From Gnetum montanum (Eukaryota; Streptophyta; Gnetopsida; Gnetales; Gnetaceae): 64,000 nt of DNA. Numbering within the stretch: position 1 is the stretch's first letter; each line of letters opens with the position of its first letter. Shown one piece after another: positions 23,104 to 35,250 of this stretch. The notes under the pieces were generated by a model. It was not told the origin of the DNA. It was given only the letters and a program-made list of their open reading frames with translations, and did no database searches. The DNA is taken from positions 257,246-321,245 of the forward strand of contig MNCI01003865.1 in NCBI GenBank assembly GCA_015680685.1, given 5' to 3'. The position numbers and the translations under genes were made by a program.

Positions 23104-24640
23104 CTAGAGGATTGACCCGAGAGACATCAATAAAGAATATGAAACATCATGATGAACATGGCATCAACACTACTTGTTAGTGCCTGATTAGATCACACTT
23201 CACTATGCTTGAGAGTGCTAAGGGAATGAAGTATGGTAGGGAATAGGTTAGGGAGACAGGTTAAGGGATAATGGATGGAGAGGATAACTGTAGGATGCAA
23301 TGTCATGATGGCTTGTTTACAAAGCATGATCCCTTATTGGAGTGCTTTTAAGGGAGTCAGCATGTGGAGGTGGCCTACCTTTAGGATTTCAGCCTCTTGT
23401 TGAAGTGCTTGTGAGATGGTCAATCTAGGGCTGGACCAGTTGTGAAAAAAAATTGTGCCATTTTACTTGGGCACTTGGCTTGTCCCATTTTTTATTATTT
23501 TTTTCTTTTTTTCTTTTATGCTTTCTCTTTTCATTTTTTCTTTTGCTTTCTTTTGAATTGCTAGGCGAACTACATGCTAATCAACATTTTCTTAGAAGTA
23601 ACTACATCGCATCTGTAGGACAAGTGTTTCCTCCCTAGGATGATTTGTGTTCCATCCATTTAGGGCTTTGACCAACCCACAAAGGCTTCCCATTGGACAA
23701 GTTGCATTATGCTTGCCATGGGTTTAGCAGTTGACTATAAGAAAGGTTTCATCTGCATCAAGGAAGCTTGCAAGGGATGTAGGCAGATGCAAGATTAAGA
23801 GGTAGAGGTTAGTTGGCTAGGGGGATGGTAGGGATGTGCACTCTTAAGTAGCTAGGAGAGCCAAGGCAGATACATCGGAGTAGTGTGGTATCTTGCCACC
23901 ATGATGAAACACATCTTTGAATGACACCACTGAGGCTTCATGCTGTAAGCACAACACAAAGAAAACAAGAAAAAACAACCACCACATGAGATGAGGGCAA
24001 ATTCCTATTTTCCAAGGATATGGCAAGGGCTACAAGTGCTGTGTTCGTTGTGAGTGCATGCAATGTCCAAACTAGGAAGGATGGTGTAAGTGTTGGTGGT
24101 GGCAAGCTTTGAAAGCTCTAGCAACCACACTAGAAGTCAGCACCCAAGTGGCTAGAGGCAATGATGGTGCAAGTTCTCAGTAGTTCTCACCAAAGTTAGA
24201 AGCTAGGAAACTCAGCCATAGGGCAAGGAGCCACACTATTGGATGCTCTTCCAAACTCAAGTGATGGTGAGGGCTAGAGGATGGTAGTGCTATGGCTAGG
24301 TCATAGTATTGTTGGTTCTCAAGTGAGTGATGCTGATGATGAGATCTACAACTAGAATGATTGGCAATGGTGGCGGTAGCTCCAAAAGGTTAGTAAGATG
24401 CCAAAAGGCATCTCTAGAAGATCAACAAGATGCTAGGGATAGTGATGTTGCATATGCTCCAGAGGTTTTTTTCTTGATGACATGAACTTCATTCTAGAAC
24501 TACAACACCCCACCCCATCCTGCTTGAGAGGTGTGGGTAGGTGAGGAAGAATTAGAAGAATTCTCACTCTCTTGTCTGTAGGGGTTATGTATGTTGAACT
24601 ATGGATATTGAATGGTGAACACAATTTTAGATCTTGGTAG
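23104..24640. other. Non-coding 3' region of element D
   Basis: No protein is supported between integrase and the 3' LTR. A T-rich run lies near 23480-23550. The equivalent region in F (39996-40955) is also non-coding. Confidence 0.5.
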
Positions 24641-24649
24641 ACCACATGG

Positions 24650-24840
24650 TGTGCTAGTTTAAGGTCCTAGTAGACTACTATGCTAGTTTAATGTCGTAGC
24701 AGACGTTGGATGGCTAGTTTATGATCATAGTAAACCATGCTATAGGTGCTAGTTTAACATCATAGCAGATTTTCTGTGCTAGTTTAACATCATAGCAAAT
24801 GTTTTATGCTAGTTTAGTGTCATAGTGGATATTTTCTTAC
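24650..24840 (+). repeat. Hairpin-motif repeats 3' of integrase, element D (about 6 units)
   Basis: Units begin GCTAGTTTA and contain GTC-CTAGTA-GAC, GTC-GTAGCA-GAC or decayed forms such as ATC-ATAGCA-GAT. Spacing is about 30 bp and irregular. Confidence 0.75.
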
Positions 24841-24859
24841 CTTTATTTTGTCTTTGGTA

Positions 24860-25990
24860 TGATACTACATACTAGGTGTAGTATGGCTTTAGGTACGAGT
24901 GGTTTACAGGATTGGAAAACTCATTGTCATCTAGATCAGTGAGCTTGAAGGATCCATTGTCATATGCTTTTATGACCAAGAAAGGTCCTCACCATTTGGT
25001 TGAGAACTTGTTCGTGGACTTGTGAATGACCTTGAGGACTAGGTTCCCCTTCTTGATCAAGCATTGATGTTGATTGTGATGATGCATTTTCCATTCCTTT
25101 ACTTAGTACCACTCGATGTGATCAAGTGTTTGCATGTGCTCCTCCTCTATAGAGTCGAGGTCAATGGTTCTCAACCTGTTGTTTTGAACCTCATCAATGA
25201 AGCTCAAAAGGATCATACAGAGTGATGGGACCTGTAATTCAAGAGGCAACATTGCTTCAGATCCATACACAAGACTATATGGCATCTTACTTGTCACTGT
25301 TTTGCATGTCATGCAGTAGGCTCGTAGTGTGTAGACTAGTTGTTCATGCCATCATCACTTCCTATTGTTAATCATCCTCTTTAGTAGGTTTAAGATGATC
25401 TTGTTTGTAGCCTTTTCTTGACCATTAGCATATGGATAGTATGGAGATGAGAAGAAATGTTTAATGTCAAAATTTTTGCAAAAGGCTTTGGTCTCTACAC
25501 TACTAAATTGTGGCCCATTGTCTGTGACTATTGTCATAGGAAGACCAAATCAAGTCACTATGTTATCAAGAATGAATTTTTAAACCTCTTGTGATGTTGT
25601 CTTCCTAAGGGGAATGGCTTTAATCCACTTTGTAAAATATTTAGTTGCGGTAATGATGAAGCTATGCCATGTGGAAGATTTAGGTGTTATAGGTCCTATG
25701 ATGTCTAAACCCCAGCATTGGAACAACCATATGATCTACGTAGTATGTATTTTAGTCGATGTCACGTGTATTAGGTTTCCATGCTGCTGACACATGTCAC
25801 ATGTCCTGACCTTGGAGATGCAATAATGCTCCATGTAAGGGTAGTAGTAGCCTAGACATTTGATTTTTGCTACCATTTCCCTATGGGCTATATGGCCTCG
25901 ACAAAGTCCCTCATGGACATGGTCAATGATCTTTTGCACTTCACTACTGCTAATGCAAGTTAATAGTATTGCATCATAGGATCTACAACA
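24860..25990 (-). pseudogene. Element D integrase
   Basis: From right to left: HHCC zinc region (HVHEGLCRGHIAHREMV..., RTCDMCQQHGN) at 25939-25780; core with MTIVTDNGPQFSS and SSPYYPYANGQEKATNK (25537-25400); then PYSLVYGSEAMLPLELQVPS and the C-terminal part. The zinc-binding His/Cys, the second Asp and the Glu region are still visible. Stops and shifts interrupt it. It would have inserted the cDNA into the host chromosome. Confidence 0.8.
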
Positions 25991-26335
25991 TAAGGTGCTA
26001 TCACCTACAAGGACATACTATTATGATAATTTTTGTACCATGTCTTTTTAGGAAAAGATTAGATTTTGTGGGGGCTCTCCTTGTTGGGGGTATGCTTTAA
26101 TATCATCATACCACTCTTGGGCATGAGCTATTCTTATGGATGCAATGATTGTTGTGTGAGTTATAGGTTTAGTGTAATCTATTATTGAAGTGGGAAAAGT
26201 GGAAAACATTTTTGGCATTATGCTTAAGGCTAGAGTAGCTAATGCATCAGTTATAGCATTTTCATTATGGGGGAGATGTTAGACATCTATGTCTGTAAAT
26301 TGTTTGAGCAAGTGTTTTGCTAAATCACATTAAGG

Positions 26336-26660
26336 TTGTAAATGTTGTGCCTTACAAGTGTAAATGTCTCTAACTTGGCTAATGACTAGTTGCAAATTTT
26401 CTCAGAATACTATGTCTTGGATTCCTAGCTCTTAAGCTACTAAGACACCTCTAAGGAGACCTTCATACTCCACCACATTGTTTGTACAAGGAAATGTGAA
26501 GTGAGATGTGAAGGGTCAGATCTCCCTAGAGGGAACATGATAACGACAATGCCACTACCACCTTGTGTGGTTGAAGCACCATCAAAGTGTAAAATAGCCT
26601 CATAGTTTGTAGGTACTTGACTTATACTATTAACATGCTCATCTAATAATTTCGAATCTA
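26336..26660 (-). pseudogene. Element D second (archaeal-type) RNase H
   Basis: HFDGASTTQGGSGIVVI at 26590-26540 carries the first catalytic-Asp motif. NNVVEYEGLLRGV carries the Glu motif. The GDS box of element F is decayed to ENLQLVISQV. A second RNase H after the normal one is a hallmark of the Tat lineage. Confidence 0.7.
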
Positions 26661-27140
26661 TTGTTGCTTGATCATCTATAGGTGAAGTTGTGAGTTATGC
26701 ACCTATCGCTTGACCTTTTGTTGATTCCTACCCTATATAGTGCAAGTCAAACTCCATGGTTATTTCCTTCCACCTTGCTATTTGACTACTTTCATATATG
26801 TTTGTTATAATTGCCCGAAGTACATTGCTTTTGAATATGACATTAACTTGATTGCAAAACGGTAGTGTCTCCACTTTTTAAGTGCAAAGACTAAGGCATG
26901 ATAGTTCTTCTTCACATCGTTACATTTTGCCTCATAGGCTACTAGCGCATGGCTTAAGTAGTAAATAAGGACCTCTAAGCCATTGTCTCACTTTTGGTAG
27001 AATAGAGAGGTAATGGATGTATCTGAGGTTACAAGGTAAATATAGAATAATTTATCTTCTTGTGGAGGGTAGACTGTTGGAAGTTGGGCCAACTCCTTTT
27101 TTAGGTCATCAAATACCTCGTAGCACTTTGTTATCTACTG
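26661..27140 (-). pseudogene. Element D first RNase H
   Basis: The minus strand gives decayed blocks equivalent to VYYLSHALVAHEKKYNEVE of element F, with several stops. Confidence 0.55.
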
Positions 27141-28318
27141 AAAGTAGACCCCCTTTTTGAGCAAATGCTACATTGGCTGAAACTTGTTAGTCAAACTTAT
27201 GATAAACCTACGTATGAATTGTAATATGCCTTGTAACCCATGTAACTCCTTAGGGTTTTCTGGTGGTGCTAAATTGGTGATAACCTTAACCTTGTTGGGG
27301 TCTATGCGTATGCCTACTTGTGACACCACAAAGCCTAACATGTGACCAATTTTGATGCCAAAGACACACTTTTTGGGATTAAGCTAAGGTCATGTCTAAG
27401 GCAATGTTTGAGGACATGGTCCAAGTCATCTACGTGGTCATGAGCTACTTTGGACTTAACAACTATGTCATTAGCATAGTCATTGAGCAAGTCTAATAGA
27501 TAGTCACTAAATATGTATGTCATTGCGCATTGATATGTTGCTCCTACATTCTATAGTCCAAAGGACATCATTGTATAATAAAATGTATACTAGGGATTCA
27601 TGAAAGTAGTGCTAAGTTGGTGCTCTAGGTTGATTCAAATTTGGTTGTACCCTGAGAACCTATCCATAAATGACAAAAAGGCATGACCAATGGTAGTATT
27701 GATGAGTTGGTTAATACTAGGCAAAGGAAAATCATCTTTAATGGTTACCTTATTTAGGGCTTGGAAGTCTATGCAAATGCATATGCTTCCATTTTTCTTG
27801 GGGAAAAGTACAATGTTTGAGACATGGTCGACGTAGTCAATTGCTTGGATTAAACTAGCTTTGTAAAGCTTAGTGATCTCATTGTGAATGACCAATGCCA
27901 CCTTAGGCTTGAATTTAAGAGCTTTTTGTTTAATTGGCTTTAAGCAAGGATCAAGGATAATGTTATGCTATATTATATGAGGGTCTAAACCTAGCATGTC
28001 CTTATAGGATCATGTGAATGTGTTGATATTATTGCTAAGGACTTTAGAGATGCTTTATTGGAATTGAGGCCCTAACAAGAAACTAAGTTTTAATGTTTTC
28101 ACCTCACCTTTACATGTTGTTATAGGGACTTCTATGAGGGGATCCTTGATTACATCACCTACCTCTAAGTATAGAGCTCTAACTACATGTTCTAGATATT
28201 CTAGCACTATCTTGAGGGATGCTACATTTGTGTCATAAGTGAAGGCTCAAGGTCCAGGAGTTCCACCATAAGGTCCAGTCAAGATTAAGGGTGAATGAAG
28301 ACTCTCGTATGCATTCAT
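27141..28318 (-). pseudogene. Element D reverse transcriptase
   Basis: The frame starts with MNAYESLHSPLILTGPYGG at 28318, homologous to the A and F starts. RT blocks SICICIDFQALNKVTIKDD, FPLPSINQLIN and LSFMDRFSGYNQI are at 27830-27640. The catalytic box is LLNDYANDIVVKS (27478-27467), with YVDD changed to YAND, so the enzyme is dead. Several stops occur. Confidence 0.8.
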
Positions 28319-28360
28319 TTTTGCAATCTTATTCAAGATATCCTACAAAACAACCAAAAA
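28319..28360 (-). promoter_or_regulatory. Splice-acceptor-like site before RT frame (element D)
   Basis: The minus strand reads TTTTTTTGGTTGTTTTGTAG at 28362-28343, then GATATC. It matches the position of the acceptors in A and F and is the strongest pyrimidine tract of the three. Confidence 0.5.
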
Positions 28361-28910
28361 AATGTTAAGAGGCACCTATCTTAATAAAGCAAAATGCATA
28401 GAATAAAGAAGAAAATGCTATGAAAACTTAACTAACTGTGTAGTATGTAAAGTGATTTTTTGTAGCCTTGATTGGTCATAAAATTGCCAATTTAAGGTCA
28501 TAGCGGACCATAAACTATGTGTGCTACATAGGTTTAAGCAAAGCTTAAGAGGTTTGAAATGTGGGACTAAGCTGAATGTTTACTAGGAAATTAGAAAAAT
28601 GCAAAAAAATTTCTAGGTATAAGAAGTTGGAAAAGTTGCAAAATTTTCTAACTCTAGGTGCTACGCTCATCCTGTGTTATGCACGAGACATAGAATGTTC
28701 TGCATTACATGCATGCCATGGAACATTTTGAGAGAGTGACATGTCCTTTAACCCTAAAGGGTATAAATAGAGGTTTTACCATTTTAAAACCTCTCCTTTT
28801 TACATTAGAGCCAATAGTCATCTAAGCATAGTGTGGTTAAGGTAGAGCATTGCAACAACAAAGGGAAACTAGAGCATGACAAAGGGAAAGCTATAGTGTA
28901 GCAATGAAAT
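28361..28910 (+). promoter_or_regulatory. Upstream region and TATA box of antisense gene copy 2
   Basis: TATAAATAG at 28762-28770 is a textbook plant TATA box, 149 bases before the ATG at 28911. A single hairpin motif GGTC-ATAGCG-GACC lies at 28497-28510. No protein is coded here. Confidence 0.5.
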
Positions 28911-29239
28911 ATGGTGCACCAAAGCAAATGCAAACACCCCAGCCTCACCAACATCAATGAAGGTGAGCATACCTTGAGGTGCCTTCCCATGGCATGCATT
29001 GAGGAACATGAGGAGACACCATCAGCTAGGGAAGCCATTACGCTCCACCCTTGTGATTCTTTTCTTTTCCTACTTTTCTATGCATTTTGTGTGTTTGGGT
29101 TTTGAGGGCAGCCTGCCATGGGCAAGCACTGCTATCATCACTGCCATCACTTTGAGCTATGGCTAGGGAAGGAAATGCATGCAATGCATTTTTTGTTTTA
29201 CCACCACTTTTTTTTCTATTTTTGTTGAGGGTTTTAGGC

Positions 29240-29720
29240 ATCTTTCACCATGACATGAGACAAGGGTTTCTAGGTGTCTTGTGAGTGTAGTGTGGAATGG
29301 GGCTTTTGGCAACGTTCCACACCACAGTGCGGAACAAGGTTTTCTTGGGCATCTTGCACCATAGCACAGAATAGGTTTTCATATCATCTCCCACCATGGC
29401 ACAAAACAAGGGTTATTAGCACTTTACACTACAGTGTAGGGTAAGGGTTTCTGCTCATCCCACACCATAGTGAAAAATAGAGGTTTCCTAGATAGGGTCT
29501 TATGTGTGTCCTGCACTGCAACATGGAATAAGGATTTTTGAGCATCTCACACTGCAACATAGAACAAGGGTTTTTCGGGCATCCCACACCATGGCACAAA
29601 ATAGAGGTATTAAAATTTTATGTCATAGTGTGGAATAGAGGTTCTCTGGTGTCTCACGCCATAGTGTGGAATAAGGTTTTTAGCATCCCATGTTGTAGCA
29701 TGGAGTAGGGCTTGTCTAGG
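29240..29720 (+). repeat. ~45-bp minisatellite in intron 1 of antisense gene copy 2
   Basis: About ten imperfect units contain CCACACCATAGTGTGGAATA and AGGGTTTTT-like parts. The unit has a small inverted repeat (CCACACxxxxGTGTGG). It lies where copy 3 has a different minisatellite. Confidence 0.75.
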
Positions 29721-30197
29721 GTGGCTCAAGGACAATGCTAGAGTGTAATAATCATGTAAGGGTGATTGAGGATCATGTCTATCACACCAAGGTATCCCTG
29801 AGAGCATAATAAGAAGTTAGAAAAAATTTTGAAACTACTACCCTTAACACTTTAGAAAAATTTTGAAGCTTTGTAGTTGTTATGCTCTATGGGTAGCGTA
29901 ACGAACACTTAGAAAAATTTTGATTTTGAAAACATCATGCTTTTTCAAGAGAATAACCAAGAGTTCGAAATTTTTTTGATATTTTCTTTAAAATTGTAAT
30001 GCTTGAAAAAATGTAAGTGTTAGTGTTGTGTCCCATTGGGAACTAGGCACGTTAGATGGGAATGCCAATGTTCCTTTACTATGGGGCCTAGTAGAAGGTT
30101 AATTATGTTGAATGTAATTAATTTTTATATTATTTTATACATTTTTATTACTTTTTATGCTAATGTTTTCATCTTATTGCTATTGTGGCATTGCAAG

Positions 30198-30995
30198 GTC
30201 TTGCTAAAACCCATTCTCATCATGATTGAAATGTTGGGGATTTTATGTTGTATGATTGATCATGTACTGAATGTTCCCATACCACATGTACATGTGGGGC
30301 ACTAGGCAGTTTGGTTCTAGTTAGGTGTGCAAGAATTCCTAGAATTCTTACTCTACCACTTTAGTATGATAATGTGGTCACACTTGTCAGCTGAAGTAGC
30401 AGATGTCATAGTTGAAACATTGTTGCCTGGGGTGAACTAAGGCATTTTGAAGTTTATGTTTGATGAGCCTGTTGAAGATGAAGGGGTAGGGAGCCCAAGA
30501 TAGTGCCATAAAAGGCCTCATACTCTTGTCTAGGATCTAGGGAATGCCTAAGTTCTAATGCTACAACAAGTATAACACCATGTTCCTTGCCCAACACATG
30601 CACACCATTTTCTAGAACCCACCTGGGATAGTTTATTATGCTGGAGGATGAGCCCTGTTGTGATTTCTTACATTGCCTATTATTTCATGACTTAGGATGC
30701 TAATTGCTTTTTCCTATTGTCATGTTTTTCATTGATGAAGATGGCCTCCATGATGAAGAGGGGATACTAAACTTAACCAAAATTACCCTACAGGAATTCT
30801 CATTCGCTAAGAATATGCATGCTAGGGTGATTAGGCAAGTTGGGGCAGATTTGGTGGAATACCCTAGTAGGTATTGTAAATCTTATGAGAGGTTTCAGAA
30901 TCTCAACTAGTTAGACATTGAGTGGGAAACCTAGATACCATGTGTATAAGAGGTTTCAATCCCATTACGACCATCTTGCACATCATTTATGCCAC
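30198..30995 (+). other. FCP1/NIF-like domain, copy 2
   Basis: The exon is about 450 nt, as in copies 1 and 3, but contains compensating indels and stops. Motif I position reads IEMLGIL. The QEFLEFLLYHFSMIMWSHL block and the NTMFLAQHMHTIF-NPPGIVYYAG block are clear. Exon 3 contributes NMHARVIRQVGADLVEYPSR, aligning to NVHAGVIGQIGHEMREYHTR of copy 1. No catalytic Asp is present. Confidence 0.62.
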
Positions 30996-31078
30996 GTAAG
31001 TCATGTGTCATTTACTTTCATGTGCTTTTAGTTTTATTTTTTTAATGTGTGGCTAATTTTTTCCTTTGCTCATTGCAG

Positions 31079-32134
31079 CTACAGCTAAGTCAAGAGAGGT
31101 TACAATGGTTGCTTTAGGGTGCACTAAGGCCACTCTCCTATTCAAGTACAATGATGTTGAGAGCTCACAACACTGGTTGTGCTACGAGGCCTCAGTAGGG
31201 ATAACCCAAAAAATTTAGTAGGCTGGACTCATGGACCTTTTTTTGGCCATGAACCTAAACATCCTAATGGTTGAGATGATTACTCTAGTCAACTCCTTTA
31301 CCGAGAGTGCCAACTGCTTTTGCATGTGAGTTCCTAATGTGTGGGTGTTCTTTGAGATCATGTATGAACTCTTCTCAGATCTCTTTGGCATCCCCTCTAA
31401 AGGTCTATTGGTAACAAAGAAGATTGATAAGGACCTAGACCATAGAGGGAATATTGAAGAGTCATTGGGCACTAAAAATGGCTATAAGGGTATACCCATG
31501 AAAATGGTGGAATTACTCATGGCCCAACACCTCTATCCCATATTTTGGACTCATGTGTTTCCTAAGCTTCTTTCCCAAGTAAAGGTCCTTGGGGTGGAGC
31601 AAGCTTGGATTATGAGAGACGTGATAGAGGAGGACATGTAATATAATTGGGAAATATACCTTGTTAATGGCCTATGGGCTGAAATCATTAAGCTACGTGG
31701 CAACCTCCAGGCACGATCACATGTGCATTTTTCTTTCTTTGTAGTGTGCCTATGAAGGTTTTTGAAACTCTTAGTGGTCCATGAGAACAAGTAATGGATG
31801 GTGCAAGATCACACCTAGATATCTAAGCCATGGATCTACCACTTGTTTCACACGACGTAGTCACAGGACCCCCTGAACGTAATTGGCAAGTCATTCATAG
31901 TGACAACTAAAGGCCATGTGGGCCAATCCTACCTCACATGTGATAGTGTTGGGGAGGCTCCACCAACAAACACAGGAAATGCAACAAGAGGAGCACGACT
32001 CATTGTCAAGATAGTGAGGTCATTGAAAATGCAAATCAAGAAGCCTCACCCTATGGAGGATCTTGCACATGAAGTGGAGGAGAGGGGTAAGAAGCTACGA
32101 TTCAAACTCCATGATGTGTGATCAGAACTAGCTA
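31079..32134 (+). other. Unknown domain of antisense gene, copy 2 (exon 4)
   Basis: Shared blocks are AKSREVTM, LFKYNDVESSQHWL, GLMDLFLAMN, MITLVNSFTE, LFSDLFGIPSKGL, HLYPIFWTHVFPKLLSQVKV, LGVEQAWIMRDVIEE and KPWIYHLFHTT. The last part is KKLRFKLHDV, then TGA and a GTAAGT donor. Confidence 0.6.
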
Positions 32135-32800
32135 GTAAGTATGCATTATTTAATGTCATGGTATCTTTATATTTATTATTGGACATTCTAACCTAAATTT
32201 ATGTAACATAGGCAAAAGGGCCCCTATAGTAGTAGAGGAGCCCTTGGAGGATGATGTTCCTTAACTCAAGGAAAACATGATAGATGAGGATGAGCAAGAA
32301 TCCACTAAAGTATTGAGGAAACTAGAAAAGAGGGGTTGCAATTTGAGGATAGTAAGTTTGAATGTTTCTCTGATGGCATGCAGATGGGCAATCCCCCTGT
32401 TCTCACCCCTAAGGGCTTGTTGGGTAGGAGCTTTGCACTGCCATCTTCGTTGTGTTCTTCTTTTTTTATGTATTTTTTTTATTTTTATATTTTTATTTTT
32501 GTGTTTTTTTTTGATGATCATAAAATTATTTATGTTGCAATGATCGATGTTTCTACTAAACATCTAGAATCATCATCCACCTTCCACACACAACCATGGG
32601 CAAAAGCTCTAGATAAGTTCACCTTTATGTAAGGTGTGGTGGATGATATGATAGACCACCTCAAAAAGATAGACCCTAAGATGGGTACATTTATTTTACC
32701 ATCATTATCTCTTCCCTTTTTTTGTTTTTGTTTTTTTTTTTGATTAGTTTTCTTGTTTATCTTGTCGCTAATGTTTCACTAGTTATTATTGGGATAATAG

Positions 32801-33781
32801 GCTAACAACTCAAATGGGACCTGAATAGAGTAGTCCAAGTCAAAGCCGTACCTGAGTTCCCCCTTAAGGTGGAGCAAGTGCATTTTCATGTATACGACAA
32901 GGTAAGCAAGTGTGCACTACACTCTACACGTCCATTCTAGAAGTGTAGGCATGTAAACGAGGAGCTGTGGAAGTAAGTGTAAGAGCTTCGAGAAAGGGGG
33001 CCACACCAGGCGGTGAGACTAGAAGGCCTACAATCATGTTATGAATTCTTGGTAGCATGCAACAAGTCAGGTGACAGCTGGCACATGGGTAAAATCGATT
33101 ACACCAAGTACTGGTCAACTATTTGGGGTAAAAACAAGGTCACTCTTAAGGTTATTGAACAATGGTTGTAGATGGACCTCTTGGCTAGGAAAAACCAAGA
33201 TTGGAAGAACTACAATGCAAAGGTGTATGAATGGGGAAAAACCCAAAAGAACCACAAATATTACTACAAGCTAGATCACAAAGCCTACCACAAGAAATAT
33301 ACGGATGAGTTTATGGAATGCCGATGTCAAGAGATATTCCTTATTGCAATCGATGCAAAGCAGGCTTACAAACTATTCATGAGCCATGTAGTGGTTAGTG
33401 AGTCCTTGGAGAGAGAGTTCACTATTTCTTCTAGAGAGGTAACTTCTATAACATTTTTGCTAGGGCCACCCACATGGATAACCATGGATAAAGGGAAAAC
33501 CCTTGCAAGAATTTATTTGGGTGAGGAGGACTGGACACACATGTTAGAGGATGAAATCCTCCGATGTTTAGAGGTTGGCCTTGATAGGATGATCCTAGAC
33601 ATGGATGTGAACCCATCACAAGTTGGTTTAACTTACTTAATTGTTGTCTATTTTATTATAATTTTGTATGTTATCTCATTTATTGAATGGTTTATTATTT
33701 CATTTTTGTTTGACATAGGCTCCATGTGAGGGTGTAGGACCTTCTGGAGCAGCAGATGGAGAGGAAGGGGACGAGCCTTAG
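32801..33781 (+). other. Coiled-coil exon and acidic tail, copy 2
   Basis: The first part, 32801-33170, is broken by stops but keeps QLKWDL and YTKYW. From 33172 to 33621 the frame is open (NYNAKVYEWGKTQKNHKYYY..., TWITMDKGKTLARIYLGEED, EDEILRCLEVGLD). The last exon gives APCEGVGPSGAADGEEGDEP and a TAG at 33779-33781. Confidence 0.6.
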
Positions 33782-34017
33782 CCCCCCATCGCACATTGCA
33801 ATTTGAAATGCTTAAGATGTAGCCCTGGTATTGGGAAATATTATGTCTTTTTGGATATTTCATGTTTTTGATGTAATTTTGGACTATGTATTTTATTGAT
33901 TATTTAATGAAAGATATGATAGTTATTTACTTCTCATTTTTCATTTTTCATTTTTTTGTGCAATATTATTGTAATTTTTACTTATGATTTAGTTAATACA
34001 ATTAGCTGCTTGTGGGA

Positions 34018-34205
34018 CCCATGCTAGTTTAAGGCCATAGAAATAGAGCTATTGCTAGTTTGAAGCCATTTTAGGCCATTGCATGTTTAAGGCCATTTTA
34101 GGCCATTACCTAAAGGGAGTTGGTTGCTAGTTTTTGGCCTTGGTGGGCCATGCGATAGTTTAAGGCCTTTTTGGACCACGTGGTAGTTTAAGGCCTTTTT
34201 GAGCC
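34018..34205 (+). repeat. Hairpin-motif repeats between antisense gene and protease, element D
   Basis: At least six imperfect units begin (T)AGTTTAAGGCC. Examples are GGCC-ATTTTA-GGCC and GGCC-TTGGTG-GGCC. Other units have lost pairing. Confidence 0.75.
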
Positions 34206-34559
34206 TCTTTTTTTCTTATAAAGAAAGCTAAACAAAATTGTAAGTAATGCACAATGCAAAAAATAACGCAAACTGTAACTGTATAGAAAAAGGGACAAAA
34301 AACAAGTTGGACATGCAGGCAAATTAGGGACATGCCCTACTTATGCAAATTCTTTCTAACCCAATGTGGGTTAAGTGGTGAATAAGGCCTAGAAGGGACT
34401 AGACAATACTCCCCTAGGCCATCGTCTACTATAGAAAATGACAATGCTACCTACAAGGCTTCCTCATGGAGGTCACTTGTCTTGATTGGTTGCTTGACAT
34501 CAAATTTCATTGCCAATGAGTGGTGTGTCCTTAGAAATCTCTACCTCTAACCATTGTTT

Positions 34560-35250
34560 AGTGTCCACATTGTTGATGGATGGAGAGGATGCATTTTCAC
34601 CAAAGATCACCATCTCTCCACCTTCATAAGGCAAGTGGATCTCTTGGTGGATGGGTGGTGAAACGGCTCGTAGCTAGGCTAACCAAGACATCCCTAGGAT
34701 TAGGTTGAATCTAGGCATCTCCTCAACTACAATGAACTCAACATTAGTGGGGAATTTCTCCTCTGCCATGAAATCAATCATGACTATCCCCTTAACAACC
34801 ACCCATGCTCCATTAAACAATGCAAACATGTTGTTATTATTGGCTTTATTTGATCCACCAAGCCAAGCATGTCAACCATGGGGAATGAGATAACATTGAT
34901 TGCTACCCCATCATCTATGTGCACCCTATGAATCTTGTATTGACCCACACAAATCGTTATGAATGTGGCTATACTGGTCACCTGATCCTTTTTAGGGTCA
35001 ACTTTGATTACCTCATTGCAAAAGGTCAAGGGTGTTAACCTTGGCTCTTTGGCTGTACGTAAGAGCATTATGGCATGGATAGACTTTTCATCTGCCAACA
35101 TGTATTCCTTAATAGGAATAGATGCCAGCATGCAAACCAAAGCTTTGTGATGAGTGGGGGAAGGTCATGATCAAATTGTATAGGCTCAATGTTATGCTTT
35201 TCCATTTTAGGGATTATTTGACTTGTGCCAATGCATCCAAAACATCTTTT
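34560..35250 (-). pseudogene. Element D aspartic protease
   Basis: A frame from 35140 reads MVCMLASIPIKEYMLADEKS...FITICVGQYKIHRVHIDDG with the DDG active site, then AINVISFPMVDMLGL. After a frameshift the rest follows: VEEMPRFNLILGMSWLA, IHQEIHLPYEGGEMVIFG to about 34600. Upstream to 35250 is the linker LYNLIMTFP. The copy is dead. Confidence 0.75.

Larger units (their letters stand above)
28911..33781 (+). pseudogene. Antisense spliced gene, copy 2
   Basis: The gene lies on the plus strand within element D. Inferred exons: from 28911 (MVHQSKCKHPSLTNINE, aligning to MAPKTKKKNAKLAKIDE of copy 1), ~30198-30647, ~30710-30995, 31079-32134, 32213-~32405, ~32545-32684, 32801-33621 and 33719-33781. 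The junction GCAG at 31078 and donors at 30996 (GTAAGT), 32135 (GTAAGT) and 32685 are intact; others have decayed. Phases match copies 1 and 3 at exons 4, 7 and 8. The FCP1-like block reads LIMIEMLGILC, EFLEFLLYHFSMIMWSHLS and YNTMFLAQHMHTIF*NPPGIV. Exon 7 keeps a 185-residue open stretch. There are many stops: a dead copy. Confidence 0.72.

Noticed and set aside
28911-29105. 64-residue ORF as a stand-alone small gene
   Set aside because: Its first 17 codons align to exon 1 of the antisense gene; the rest is probably intron.
32261-32632. Overlapping ORFs on both strands with long Phe/Lys runs
   Set aside because: They come from a T-rich intron tract next to exon 5 of the antisense gene copy 2; only the FECFSDGMQMGNPP stretch is exon.
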